DNA of 64,000 nt from an uncultured bacterium (GTDB lineage Bacteria; Actinomycetota; Coriobacteriia; Coriobacteriales; Coriobacteriaceae): contig CAJMOF010000009.1 of the NCBI GenBank assembly GCA_905215065.1, positions 62,001 through 126,000 on the forward strand. The letters are read 5' to 3'. Numbering within the stretch: the stretch's first letter is position 1; every line of letters starts with the position of its first letter. The notes under the pieces are model-generated. The model was not told the origin of the DNA. It ran no database searches and saw nothing but the letters and a program-made list of their open reading frames with translations. Positions 8,879-17,543 of the stretch are shown here, piece by piece. Both the position numbers and the translations under genes were made by a program.

Positions 8879-10222
8879 ATGGCCAGTGACAATGGAAAGA
8901 GCTTCCTCGACAAGTTTGCCGAGGTCTCTGCGAAGGTGGGAAACCAGGTTCACCTGCGTTCCCTGCGTGACGCCTTCGCGACCATCACGCCGCTCTATAT
9001 CCTTGCGGGTATCGCGGTTCTTATTAACAACGTCGTGTTCCCCCTGTTCCCGCTCGATGCGGCGGGTCTTGCCAACCTTCAGACGTGGGGTTCGGCGATT
9101 ACGCTGGGCACCCTCAACGTCTCTGCCATTATCTTGGCCGGATTGATTGGCTACAGCCTCGCTAAGAACAAGCGTTTCGATAACCCGCTCGCTTGCGTGG
9201 TCGTCGCTATCTCTGCTTTCGTCATCATGATGCCGCAGCAGGTCACCGCCACGCTTGCCGCCACGAGCCCGCTGCTCACCGACAAGATCACCTCCGCCGA
9301 GGTCACGGGCGCCCTTTCGACTACCAACACCGGCACCAACGGTCTGTTCTCGGCTATTATCATCGCCCTGCTCTCCGTCTCGCTCTTCATCAAGATTTCT
9401 GGCGTCGAGAAGCTCAAGGTTAAGCTGGGCGAGGGCGTGCCTCCCGCGGTCTCCAACTCCTTCAACGTCATGATCCCGATGCTGCTCAACCTCGCGATCT
9501 TCGCTCTTGCCGCAGCCCTGCTCGCCGTGTGCGCCGGCACCGATCTGTGCACCATCATCTCCACGTGCATCTCCAACCCGCTCAAGAGCATCATGAACGC
9601 CGGTCCGTGGGCTGTTATCTTCATCTACACCCTTGCTAACCTGCTGTTCTGCGTCGGTATTCACCAGTCCACCATCTCTGGCGCTACCGTCGAGCCGATC
9701 CTGACCATGCTCATCGTCGACAACATGGCTACCTTTGCCGCCGGTGGCACCATCCAGCCCGATCACTACATGAACATGCAGATCGTTAACAGCTTCGCCC
9801 TCATCGGCGGCTCGGGCTGCACCCTCATGCTCCTGCTCGACACGCTCCTGTTCTCCAAGAACAAGGCTTCCGAGACCGTTTCCAAGATGGCTATCCTGCC
9901 TGGTCTGTTCAACATCAACGAGCCGGTTATCTACGGTTACCCCATCGTGTACAACCTGCCGCTCATGATCCCGTTCGTTCTTCTTCCCGACCTGTTCATC
10001 GGCATCACCTATGGCCTTACCTGCGCAGGCATCATCAGCCCCTGCATCGCCCAGGTGCCCTGGACTATGCCTCCCGTCATCAATGCCCTGCTCGCTACGG
10101 GCTTTGACTGGCGCGCCGGCGTGTGGCAGGCTCTCGAGATTGTCATTGGCATGGCCGTCTACCTGCCCTTTATGAAGATTTCCGAGAAGGCAATCGCCAA
10201 GCAGGAGGCTCTCGCCGAGTAG
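8879..10222 (+). CDS. celB: PTS cellobiose/beta-glucoside transporter EIIC
   Basis: This 447-residue integral membrane permease of the lactose/cellobiose PTS family translocates and phosphorylates a beta-glucoside together with the separate EIIB and EIIA encoded next. About ten hydrophobic segments are visible, and the signature GLFNINEPVIYG near residue 345 is the conserved substrate-binding stretch of the family. TTAGGAGC precedes the ATG. Unlike LacE at 56820-58589, it carries no fused EIIB domain. Confidence 0.93.
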   Translation: MASDNGKSFLDKFAEVSAKVGNQVHLRSLRDAFATITPLYILAGIAVLINNVVFPLFPLDAAGLANLQTWGSAITLGTLNVSAIILAGLIGYSLAKNKRFDNPLACVVVAISAFVIMMPQQVTATLAATSPLLTDKITSAEVTGALSTTNTGTNGLFSAIIIALLSVSLFIKISGVEKLKVKLGEGVPPAVSNSFNVMIPMLLNLAIFALAAALLAVCAGTDLCTIISTCISNPLKSIMNAGPWAVIFIYTLANLLFCVGIHQSTISGATVEPILTMLIVDNMATFAAGGTIQPDHYMNMQIVNSFALIGGSGCTLMLLLDTLLFSKNKASETVSKMAILPGLFNINEPVIYGYPIVYNLPLMIPFVLLPDLFIGITYGLTCAGIISPCIAQVPWTMPPVINALLATGFDWRAGVWQALEIVIGMAVYLPFMKISEKAIAKQEALAE

Positions 10223-10251
10223 AACGCCTAACGTTCGTCCCTTTCACCTTT

Positions 10252-10321
10252 GCGGGCGCCGGTACGCGGTGCCGGTGCCCGCGGCTCTCTCCCTTGTGTA
10301 AAGATGCAGGGGGGGGGTGGG
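10252..10321 (+). other. Intercistronic hairpin and G9 tract between EIIC and EIIB
   Basis: An 11-bp GC-rich stem (10252-10262 with 10272-10282) follows the EIIC stop. A run of nine G (10309-10317) then T and three more G lies 65 bp before the EIIB start. The hairpin lacks a T-run, so mRNA processing or 3'-end protection is more likely than termination. Confidence 0.55.
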
Positions 10322-10386
10322 CACAATAGCCGCAAGGAATAAAACCAGTCGTCGTCTGCGCGCCGCGCAGTTATAAGGAGGAAACC

Positions 10387-10689
10387 ATGAAGAAGATCAT
10401 GCTCTGCTGCAATGCCGGTATGTCCACGAGCCTGCTGGTCCAGAAGATGCAGGCCGAGGTTGCAAACCGTGGTCTGGATATTGAGGTCGAGGCTCGTCCC
10501 ATGAACGAGGCCCACGATCACCTGGACGAGTGCGACATGTTGCTGCTTGGTCCGCAGATCGGCTACACCAAGGGCGATTTTGAGAAGGAGGCCGCCGGCC
10601 GCTTCCCGGTCGAGGTCATCAACATGGTCGACTACGGCCGCATGAACGCTGCCGGCATCATTGACCACTGCGTCAGCGTGATGGGCTAG
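10387..10689 (+). CDS. celA: PTS cellobiose-family EIIB
   Basis: A 100-residue cytoplasmic phosphocarrier that takes phosphate from EIIA and passes it to the sugar bound by EIIC. The phosphorylated Cys is Cys8 in MLCCNAGMSTSLL, at the expected site at the end of beta strand 1. TAAGGAGG precedes the ATG. It belongs to the operon with EIIC and EIIA. Confidence 0.94.
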   Translation: MKKIMLCCNAGMSTSLLVQKMQAEVANRGLDIEVEARPMNEAHDHLDECDMLLLGPQIGYTKGDFEKEAAGRFPVEVINMVDYGRMNAAGIIDHCVSVMG

Positions 10690-10698
10690 GTGCTCCGC

Positions 10699-11031
10699 AT
10701 GGACGATATGAACGAACTGCAGATGACCTGCTTTGAGATCATCAGCTACGTCGGTACCGCCAAGAGCATGTACATCAATGCCGTGCAAAAGGCCAAGGAG
10801 GGCGATTTTGACGCCGCCGAGGAGCTTATCAAGCAGGGCGACGAGGCCTATAACGGTGGCCACGATGTTCACATGGGGCTTCTGAAGAAGGAGGCCAACG
10901 GCGAGCGTAACGGCGAGGCCCCGTTGATTCTGCTGCATGCCGAGGACCAGATGACCGGCACCGAGACCATGCGCGTCATGGCGACGGAGCTCATCGAGGT
11001 TCACAAGCAGCTGCAGGCACTTCAGGCCTAG
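10699..11031 (+). CDS. celC: PTS lactose/cellobiose-family EIIA
   Basis: A 110-residue all-helical trimeric phosphocarrier; His80 in LLHAEDQMTG is the site phosphorylated by HPr. It begins 9 bp after the EIIB stop, with only a weak AGGTG nearby, so translational coupling is likely. The start is uncertain: GTG at 10690 and ATG at 10708 are alternatives. It is about one third identical by eye to LacF at 60166. Confidence 0.92.
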   Translation: MDDMNELQMTCFEIISYVGTAKSMYINAVQKAKEGDFDAAEELIKQGDEAYNGGHDVHMGLLKKEANGERNGEAPLILLHAEDQMTGTETMRVMATELIEVHKQLQALQA

Positions 11032-11088
11032 TCGGCGTTATCGCCGCGACGGACCGTGCGGTCCAACAGACAACACAGTCCCTTTGAC

Positions 11089-11127
11089 GGGCGCCGGGAG
11101 TCTCCGCCTCCCGGCGCCCTTATATTT
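11089..11127 (+). terminator. Terminator of the beta-glucoside PTS operon
   Basis: A perfect 12-bp stem (11089-11100 with 11108-11119) is followed by TTATATTT. Confidence 0.7.
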
Positions 11128-11177
11128 GGCGAAGGCCCTGCGCGACCTTTTGAGCGGTCGTTTGCGTTTTCACAGAT

Positions 11178-11219
11178 AAAACCTGCCAAAACAAACCTGT
11201 CCCTTTTTGGCAGGTTTTT
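11178..11219 (+). terminator. Second hairpin terminator, member of a repeat family
   Basis: A perfect 14-bp stem (11178-11191 with 11205-11218) reads AAAACCTGCCAAAA and ends in TTTTT. The loop-side sequence CAAACCTGTCCC recalls the repeat at 7300-7324. Confidence 0.65.
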
Positions 11220-11272
11220 GCCTTGGGAGCGGTACCATACAGGCAATGTTTAAACGAGAAAGGCGGGCTCCC

Positions 11273-12226
11273 ATGGAACCTAAGCAGTATTACATCGGCA
11301 TCGACGTCGGCGGCACTTCGGTTAAGGAGGGCCTGTTCGACGAGGACGGCAACCTGCTGGCCAAGGCCAGCGTGCCCACGCCGCCCATCGTTGACGCTGC
11401 GGGCTTTGCCGCGGTGACCGAGGCTATCGACCAGGTGGTCGCCAAGGCCCAGATTCCGCGCGCCTTTGTGGCGGGTATTGGCCTGGCCGTTCCGTGCCCT
11501 ATCCCGGCATCGGGCGATGCCAAGGTCAAGGCCAACATTGCCATTAACCTGCCCGAGCTAAGAGTCGCCATTCAGGAGCACTGCCCCGACGCAGTTGTTA
11601 AATACGAGAACGATGCCAACGCCGCTGCCATGGGCGAGGCCTGGCTCGGCTCTGCCAAGGGCGTACAGAACGTGGTGATGGTCACCATTGGCACCGGTGT
11701 GGGCGGCGGCGTTATCGTTAACGGCGACGTGGTATCGGGCGTTGTGGGCGCCGGCGGCGAGATTGGCCACATGTGCCTGAACCCGGCTGAGGAGCGCACC
11801 TGCGGCTGTGGCGGCCATGGCCACCTGGAGCAGTATTCCAGCGCCACCGGCGTGGTGAGCAACTACCTTGCCGAGTGCGAGAAGGCGGGCGTCGAGCCCA
11901 TCGAGCTGACCGGCCCCTCCGATTCCAAGGACGTGTTCCAGGCCTGCCGCGAGGGCGACAAGCTCGCGCTGGCCGCGGCCGATACCATGGCCGACTATCT
12001 CGGCCGCGCCCTGGCGCTTATTGCCAACGTGGTTGATCCCGAGATGTTCCTCATCGGCGGCGGCGCCTCCGCCTCGGCCGATGTCTACCTCGACAAGGTT
12101 CGCGAGCACTTTAAGCAGTACGCTCTTTCCGCCTCGCGCGAGACGCCCATTAAGGTCGCTTCGCTCGGAAACGACGCCGGCATCATCGGTGCCGCATACG
12201 TAGCCCTGCGCGCCGCCGGTAAATAG
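11273..12226 (+). CDS. glk: ROK-family glucokinase
   Basis: A 317-residue sugar kinase that probably phosphorylates the free glucose released by the 6-phospho-beta-glucosidase. It has the ATP loop GIDVGGTSVKEG, the phosphate-binding GTGVGGGVIVNG and the ROK zinc motif. In the latter the consensus CxCGxxGCxE reads CGCGGHGHLE (from Cys177), so the third Cys is His184, which can still bind zinc. The start at 11273 follows AAAGGCGGG; upstream in-frame ATGs lack a site. It is separated from the PTS operon by two terminators, so it has its own promoter. Confidence 0.88.
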   Translation: MEPKQYYIGIDVGGTSVKEGLFDEDGNLLAKASVPTPPIVDAAGFAAVTEAIDQVVAKAQIPRAFVAGIGLAVPCPIPASGDAKVKANIAINLPELRVAIQEHCPDAVVKYENDANAAAMGEAWLGSAKGVQNVVMVTIGTGVGGGVIVNGDVVSGVVGAGGEIGHMCLNPAEERTCGCGGHGHLEQYSSATGVVSNYLAECEKAGVEPIELTGPSDSKDVFQACREGDKLALAAADTMADYLGRALALIANVVDPEMFLIGGGASASADVYLDKVREHFKQYALSASRETPIKVASLGNDAGIIGAAYVALRAAGK

Positions 12227-12227
12227 C

Positions 12228-12275
12228 TGGTGCAAGGGGGTCGGGTTACTTTGCACCAACATGGTGCAAAAGGGA
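12228..12275. repeat. Small dispersed repeat with TGGTGCAA inverted and direct copies
   Basis: TGGTGCAA occurs at 12228 and 12262, with its reverse complement TTGCACCA at 12251, followed by AAGGGACAG. The palindromes at 22743 and 23871 similarly join a short arm to GGGAC-type motifs, suggesting a related family. Confidence 0.5.
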
Positions 12276-12392
12276 CAGCCTTGGCCCCCATACCTGCCAC
12301 AAAATATGCCGTGGCCCTTCCGTCTGCGAAGGCTCGGCATCGGCGTGCTACCATAGCTACGTCCAAGTACACATATCAAGTGGAGGATATCC

Positions 12393-13316
12393 ATGGCAAA
12401 CGTTCTTGTCTTTGGTCATCAGAACCCCGATAACGACGCCATCATGAGCGCCGTCGTCCTGTCCCAGCTGCTCAATCAGGTTGAGTATGCCGGCAACACC
12501 TACGAGGCTTGCGCTCTGGGCCAGCTTCCGGCCGAGTCCGCCAAGCTGCTTGCCGACGCCGGCATTGCCGAGCCCCGCGTGATCGAGTCCGTTGAGGCCG
12601 GTCAGCTCGTCGTTCTCACCGACCACAACGAGTCCGCCCAGTCCGTCGCCGGCCTTAAGGACGCCACGGTCTTTGGTGTTGTCGATCATCACCGCATCGG
12701 CGACTTTGAGACCGCCGGCCCGCTGCACTACATCTGCCTGCCCTGGGGTTCCAGCTGCACCATCGTCACCAAGCTCGCCGGCGTGCTCGGCGTTGAGCTT
12801 TCCGACGTTCAGGCCAAGCTGCTGCTCTCGGCCATGATGACCGACACGCTCATGCTCAAGAGCCCCACCACCACCGATGTCGACCGCGCCGTCGCCGCCA
12901 AGCTCGGTGAGCAGGTGGGCGTCGACCCGGTCAAGTTTGGCATGGAGGTCTTCCTCACCCGTCCGTCCGGCTCCTTCACCGCAGCCGAGATGGTCGGCAA
13001 CGACATCAAGATGTTCGAGCCTGCCGGCAAGAAGCTGCTCATCGGCCAGTACGAGACCGTCGACAAGAGCCGTGCGCTCGGTATGATTGACGAGATCCGC
13101 GAGGCCATGCGCGCCTACGCCGCCGAGAAGGGTGCTGACGGCATCGTCCTGTGCATCACTGACATCATGGAGGAGGGCTCGCAGGTCCTGCTCGAGGGCG
13201 AGACCGAGGCTGCTCAGAAGGGCTTGGGCATTGCCGACGAGCACGACGGCGTCTGGATGCCGGGCGTCCTCTCCCGTAAGAAGCAGGTCGCTGCCCCCAT
13301 CATGGCCGCCTGCTAG
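12393..13316 (+). CDS. ppaC: Manganese-dependent inorganic pyrophosphatase
   Basis: A class II (DHH family) pyrophosphatase that hydrolyses PPi from biosynthetic reactions. The N-terminal metal site GHQNPDND (His9, Asp13, Asp15), the DHH motif in VVDHHRIG and the C-terminal SRKKQ substrate-binding motif are all present; 307 residues is the normal length. GGAGG precedes the ATG and a strong terminator follows, so it appears monocistronic. Confidence 0.95.
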   Translation: MANVLVFGHQNPDNDAIMSAVVLSQLLNQVEYAGNTYEACALGQLPAESAKLLADAGIAEPRVIESVEAGQLVVLTDHNESAQSVAGLKDATVFGVVDHHRIGDFETAGPLHYICLPWGSSCTIVTKLAGVLGVELSDVQAKLLLSAMMTDTLMLKSPTTTDVDRAVAAKLGEQVGVDPVKFGMEVFLTRPSGSFTAAEMVGNDIKMFEPAGKKLLIGQYETVDKSRALGMIDEIREAMRAYAAEKGADGIVLCITDIMEEGSQVLLEGETEAAQKGLGIADEHDGVWMPGVLSRKKQVAAPIMAAC

Positions 13317-13335
13317 GTTTAGTTGACCGACCGCC

Positions 13336-13375
13336 ACGACCGGATCGCGGACGCCCCGCGCTCCGGTCGTTTTTT
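13336..13375 (+). terminator. Terminator after ppaC
   Basis: A 15-bp stem with one mismatch (13336-13350 with 13356-13370) is followed by six T. Confidence 0.85.
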
Positions 13376-13513
13376 GTGCACGGCGCCGCGTCGTCTCTTG
13401 GACAGGTGTGCCCGTGCCGTTGAGCAAATAATGTTCAACCTGTGGTTCCGCTTTTCGGCCGCGCCTGCGTGCTTGTCGTGCAGGGTAGGCTAGATGCAAG
13501 CGTAATACGTTAG

Positions 13514-13550
13514 AGCGCGGCGCCGCCACTTGGGCGGGCCGTGCTTTTTT
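13514..13550 (+). promoter_or_regulatory. Terminator-like hairpin in the nhaA leader
   Basis: A GC-rich imperfect stem (about 13514-13526 with 13532-13544) runs into six T, only 34 bp before the nhaA start and well downstream of the ppaC terminator. Its position suggests leader attenuation of nhaA, although it may simply be a second terminator if the nhaA promoter lies between it and the gene. Confidence 0.5.
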
Positions 13551-13583
13551 AAGACGGGAGCTTTCCCGTGAAAGGAGCCGCCC

Positions 13584-14942
13584 ATGGCAGCACCCGAGCA
13601 GCTGTTCAACGTTCGTGAACGCAAGCGCTTTGAACGTCATGACATTTGGGAGCGCATCGCCGAGAACGGCACGATTTCCGCCGCGGTTATGGTCATCGCC
13701 GCCATCGCCGCCGTCATTTGCGCCAATACCGATGCCTACGAGGCCATCCATCACTTTTTGGAGACCCCGCTGTATGTGGGTCTGGGCAACCTTACGGCCG
13801 GTCTCACCGTTGAGCTTTTCGTCAACGACTTCCTCATGGCGATTTTCTTTTTGTTGGTGGGCATTGAGCTTAAGTACGAGATGACGGTCGGCGAGCTCAA
13901 GAATCCGCGTCAGGCCATGCTTCCCATGCTGGCGGCCGTGGGCGGCGTCGTCGTTCCTGCCTGCATCTACCTGATCTTTAACCACGCCGGCGCCCGCAAC
14001 GGTTGGGCCATCCCCATGGCAACCGATATTGCCTTTGCGTTGGGCGTGCTGTCGCTTTTGGGCAACCGCGTGCCCAACGGCGTGCGCGTGTTCTTCTCGA
14101 CGCTCGCCATCGCCGACGATCTGATTTCCATCGCCGCCATCGCCATCTTCTACGGTCAGAGCCCCAATCCGTTTTGGTTGGGCGCCGCCGCGCTTGTGAC
14201 CTGCGCGCTCGTGTGGCTTAACAAGACGCAGCATTACCGCCTTGCCCCGTATTCGGTACTGGGCCTGCTGTTGTGGTTCTGCATGTTCAAGAGCGGCATA
14301 CATGCCACGCTTGCTGGCGTCATCTTGGCCTTTACCATCCCGGCCAAGTGCGGTGTTAAGCTCGACAGCCTTACCGATTGGTTGGGGGAGTGCCTGCCGC
14401 TGCTCGATGACCGCTACGACGACGAGGCACACATCCTGGGCCAGCACGACTTTACCGTTTCGACCACCAAGGTCGAGCGCGTCATGCACCGCGTCACCCC
14501 GCCGCTCATCCGCATGGAGCGCCTGATCTCCACACCGGTCAACTTTGTGATCCTGCCGATCTTTGCGTTCGTAAACGCTCAGGTTCGCTTAGTGGGCGTG
14601 GACATGAGCACGCTGCTCACCGACCCGGTGACGCTCGGCGTGTACTTTGGCATGCTGCTGGGCAAGCCGATCGGCATCTTTGGTATGACGTTTGCCCTGG
14701 TTAAGCTTAAGGCCTGCGAGCTGCCGCACAATGTCAACTGGCACATGATTGCCGGCGTGGGCATTCTGGGCGGTATCGGCTTTACCATGTCGATTCTCAT
14801 CAGCGGCCTCGCCTTCCCGACGGCCCAGTTTGAGGTCCTGGCCGCAAAGGCCGCCATTCTTGCCGGTTCGGTCACCGCAGCCGTGCTTGGCATGATCTAC
14901 ATGAGCGTGGTCTGCAAGCACCCCGCGCCCAAAGACGAGTAA
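13584..14942 (+). CDS. nhaA: Na+/H+ antiporter NhaA
   Basis: A 12-helix inner-membrane antiporter that exports Na+ in exchange for H+, for pH and salt homeostasis. The paired aspartates of the ion site are Asp178-Asp179 in LAIADDLIS, and MATDIAFALG is the conserved helix IV stretch. At 452 residues it exceeds the E. coli protein (388) through an N-terminal extension and a hydrophilic loop around residues 270-300 (DDRYDDEAHILGQH). GAAAGGAG precedes the ATG. Confidence 0.94.
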   Translation: MAAPEQLFNVRERKRFERHDIWERIAENGTISAAVMVIAAIAAVICANTDAYEAIHHFLETPLYVGLGNLTAGLTVELFVNDFLMAIFFLLVGIELKYEMTVGELKNPRQAMLPMLAAVGGVVVPACIYLIFNHAGARNGWAIPMATDIAFALGVLSLLGNRVPNGVRVFFSTLAIADDLISIAAIAIFYGQSPNPFWLGAAALVTCALVWLNKTQHYRLAPYSVLGLLLWFCMFKSGIHATLAGVILAFTIPAKCGVKLDSLTDWLGECLPLLDDRYDDEAHILGQHDFTVSTTKVERVMHRVTPPLIRMERLISTPVNFVILPIFAFVNAQVRLVGVDMSTLLTDPVTLGVYFGMLLGKPIGIFGMTFALVKLKACELPHNVNWHMIAGVGILGGIGFTMSILISGLAFPTAQFEVLAAKAAILAGSVTAAVLGMIYMSVVCKHPAPKDE

Positions 14943-15032
14943 GAGCGCGAAAACCGGCTCCAGAACCGATTCGGGCGCGTTCAAAATGCGGATTCGGGCG
15001 GTGCTTGCCGCCTGCCAGACACGCCAGTGGTC

Positions 15033-15077
15033 AAAAAACGCCGTTTGTGAGTACTGTCACAAACGGCGTATCATTTT
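15033..15077. terminator. Bidirectional terminator downstream of nhaA
   Basis: A perfect 13-bp stem (ACGCCGTTTGTGA, 15038-15050 with 15057-15069) has six A on its left side, giving a T6 tract on the - strand, and ATCATTTT on the + side. Confidence 0.75.
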
Positions 15078-15261
15078 AGGTGCGGAAAATAATGAACAAA
15101 GTTATAAGAACTGTACGTTAATGAGTGACCATCGACTTCCAATTTGGTGCTAGCTGACGGTGATTAGGAAGTTTCAAGTCGAGTTTTGCCGATTTCGACC
15201 AAGAATCGCTGCTACTAAAAAGGTAACAGTACTCATATTTGCCCTTTTTTGGCCACAAGCC
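15078..15261. other. AT-rich intergenic stretch without a gene
   Basis: No open frame with a ribosome site is visible. The end (about 15240-15257) reads TTTGCCCTTTTTTGGCCAC, similar to TGCCTTTTTTGGCCAC near 37863, so this may be a remnant of a dispersed element. Confidence 0.4.
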
Positions 15262-15318
15262 CTAAAACAAGCCTCGCCAAGGTCGGGAAGCGGGCCAAAT
15301 CGCCGGCCTCGAGGCTTA
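15262..15318 (-). terminator. Possible terminator of the small gene at 15316-15570
   Basis: AAGCCTCG (15269-15276) pairs with CGAGGCTT (15310-15317); on the - strand the stem is followed by GTTTTAGG. The left pairing arm overlaps the stop codon. Confidence 0.4.
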
Positions 15319-15570
15319 TTCCACCGTTCCGTAGACGGCGCCCCAGCCGTGGGCGGCCAAGGCTGAGTTGAGCTGGTCGCAAAGTGACTGGCGGTCGTAG
15401 TAGCCGGGCGGCAAAAGATTCACGATCTCCATGAGATCGGGTGCCAGGTCCAAGATTTCGGCCTGTACGATCAGGTCCAGGCGGTCGATGGCATGGCGGT
15501 CGTAAAACAGCCCGTCGACCAGGCGCTGCAGGTCGCCGAATTCCTCGGCCCTAAACGATCCGTACTCCAT
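15316..15570 (-). CDS. Small hypothetical protein (84 aa)
   Basis: I do not recognise this protein. It is acidic and soluble-looking, beginning MEYGSFRAEEFGDL and ending near AAHGWGAVYG, with no signal peptide or transmembrane segment. The start at 15570 is supported by AAGGAGG at 4 nt spacing; the longer reading from 15621 has none. It is transcribed divergently from the aminotransferase gene. Confidence 0.65.
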   Translation of the reverse strand: MEYGSFRAEEFGDLQRLVDGLFYDRHAIDRLDLIVQAEILDLAPDLMEIVNLLPPGYYDRQSLCDQLNSALAAHGWGAVYGTVE

Positions 15571-15719
15571 AGTGCCTCCTTGGGCGCCCCACGCCGCCAT
15601 GCGCGGCGATTCGTAATTCATTGCGATGAACTTAATCTATCACGGCTTCATACCGTTGCGACGGTGGCGGTCTATACTTAGACGAACTGCAACGTACCGC
15701 TTCGCGAAAGGTCGCACCC

Positions 15720-17024
15720 ATGCAGACGATCTACCAGAAGATGGAAACCACCGAACTCGATGCCGCCATTGAGGCGCTCAAAGCCGAGGTCGCCGAGGTC
15801 AAGGCCAAGGGCCTGGCGCTCGACATGGCCCGCGGCAAGCCGTCGCCCTCCCAGGTGGACATCTCTCGACCCATGCTCGATATCCTCAACGCCGACGCCG
15901 ATCTGCACGACGGCAACGTCGACTGCTCCAACTACGGCTGCTTCGAGGGCATTCCCTCGGCACGCAAGTTGGCAGGGGAGTTCCTGGGCTGCCCCGCCGA
16001 GCAGACGCTCGTGCTGGGTTCGTCGAGCCTGCTGATCGAGCACGATATCGCCGGCATGTTCTGGCGCTGCGGCTCGTGCGGCAGCGAGCCCTGGGACGCT
16101 TACGAGGCCGCGCACGACGGCAAGAAGGTCAAGTTCCTGTGCCCCGTTCCCGGCTACGATCGTCACTTTGGCATCACCGCCGATCTGGGTATCGAGAACG
16201 TCCCCGTCGCGATGACCGACAACGGCCCCGACATGGACGAGGTCGAGCGCCTGGTTGCCGCCGACGACTCCATCAAGGGCATCTGGTGCGTGCCCAAGTA
16301 TTCCAACCCCACGGGTATCACCTTTAGCGAGGACACCGTGCGCCGCCTGGTCGAGATGCCCACGGCTGCGCCCGATTTCCGCATCTTCTGGGACAACGCT
16401 TACTGCGTGCACGACCTGTACGACGAGACCGACGAGCTCGCAAACATCTTTGACCTCGCTCGCACGGCGGGCACCGAGGACCGTGTGGTGGCCTTTGCCT
16501 CGACGTCCAAGATCACCTTCCCGGGCGCCGGCATCGGCTTTATTGGTGCGAGCCCCGCGGTTATCGCCGAGTTCTCCAAGCGCCTGAAGGCCGGCCTCAT
16601 CAGCGCCGACAAGCTCAACCAGCTGCGTCACGTGCGCTTCCTTCCCACCATCGAGGCGGTCAAGGAGCACATGAAAAAGCATGCCGAGTTCCTGCGCCCG
16701 CGCTTTGAGGCCGTCGAGCGCAAGCTCACCGAGGGCTTGGGCGACACGGGCTGCGCCACTTGGACGCACCCCCGCGGCGGCTACTTTGTAAGCTTCGATG
16801 GTCCCGGGGGCTCGGCCCAAAAGGTCGCCGCGCTTTGCGCCGACCTGGGCGTCAAGCTCACGCCGGCCGGTGCCACCTGGCCCTATGGCAAGGACCCGCG
16901 CGACACCAACATCCGCATCGCGCCGAGCTATCCCACGGTCGAGGACCTGGAGGCCGCGCTCGATGTGCTGGTGCTGGCCGTTAAGCTTGTCGCTGCCGAG
17001 CTTGCGCGTGCCGAGCGCGCCTAA
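15720..17024 (+). CDS. PLP-dependent aspartate aminotransferase (class Ic / MocR-like fold type I)
   Basis: This 434-residue fold-type-I enzyme resembles the Corynebacterium class Ic aspartate aminotransferases and the Aminotran_MocR family. Visible landmarks are LGSSSLL (cofactor phosphate region), KYSNPTG (conserved Asn and Pro), FWDNAYCVH (Asp for the pyridine N) and FASTSKITFPGAG with the Schiff-base Lys. It would interconvert oxaloacetate/glutamate and aspartate/2-oxoglutarate in the cytosol. GAAAGG lies upstream of the ATG. Exact amino-acid preference cannot be read from sequence. Confidence 0.85.
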   Translation: MQTIYQKMETTELDAAIEALKAEVAEVKAKGLALDMARGKPSPSQVDISRPMLDILNADADLHDGNVDCSNYGCFEGIPSARKLAGEFLGCPAEQTLVLGSSSLLIEHDIAGMFWRCGSCGSEPWDAYEAAHDGKKVKFLCPVPGYDRHFGITADLGIENVPVAMTDNGPDMDEVERLVAADDSIKGIWCVPKYSNPTGITFSEDTVRRLVEMPTAAPDFRIFWDNAYCVHDLYDETDELANIFDLARTAGTEDRVVAFASTSKITFPGAGIGFIGASPAVIAEFSKRLKAGLISADKLNQLRHVRFLPTIEAVKEHMKKHAEFLRPRFEAVERKLTEGLGDTGCATWTHPRGGYFVSFDGPGGSAQKVAALCADLGVKLTPAGATWPYGKDPRDTNIRIAPSYPTVEDLEAALDVLVLAVKLVAAELARAERA

Positions 17025-17075
17025 CGCGCGGCTTCCCGTACTATCCGCACTTTCGATACGTAAAGGAGCGTATAC

Positions 17076-17390
17076 ATGGATTTGGGTATTTCCACCAACC
17101 CCACGCCAGAGCTCTACACCATTAAGGTGACCGGTGAGATCGATATCTCTAACGCCGATAGCCTGCGCAATGCCATCGACCTGGCGCTCGAGCAGCCCAC
17201 TGAGGTCGTGGAGCTCGATTTTGCCCAGGTGAGCTACATCGATTCGACGGGCATTGGCGTGCTCGTGGGCGCCGCGCACCACGCGGTTGACCACGGCAAG
17301 CGCTTTAGCTGCACCAATGTGCAGCCCCCGGTGATGCGCGTGGTTCAGCTGTTGGGTGTCGACCAGGAGATTTCGATCACCGCTGCATAA
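17076..17390 (+). CDS. STAS-domain anti-sigma factor antagonist
   Basis: A 104-residue SpoIIAA/RsbV-like protein that, when unphosphorylated, would sequester an anti-sigma kinase. The phosphorylatable serine is Ser57 in YIDSTGIGVL. AAAGGAG precedes the ATG. No RsbW-type kinase or sigma factor gene is adjacent, so its partner must lie elsewhere. It follows the aminotransferase by 51 bp and may be cotranscribed with it. Confidence 0.9.
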   Translation: MDLGISTNPTPELYTIKVTGEIDISNADSLRNAIDLALEQPTEVVELDFAQVSYIDSTGIGVLVGAAHHAVDHGKRFSCTNVQPPVMRVVQLLGVDQEISITAA

Positions 17391-17543
17391 TCTTTGCCCC
17401 CAAAAGGGCGTGCCGTTTGGCATATGTTTGTGATGCGCTCGGACGTTTTGGCGTCCGGGCGCTATACTTGACCGAATGAATAGACGAGTTCCGGCCGAAT
17501 GGCGCGGTGCGGGCTCGACTCACATCGAGCCTTGGAGGTATGT

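Noticed and set aside
12357..14489. 710-codon open frame on the - strand opposite ppaC and nhaA
   Set aside because: It is an antisense frame kept open by GC-rich codon bias; ppaC and nhaA on the other strand have full family motifs and ribosome sites.
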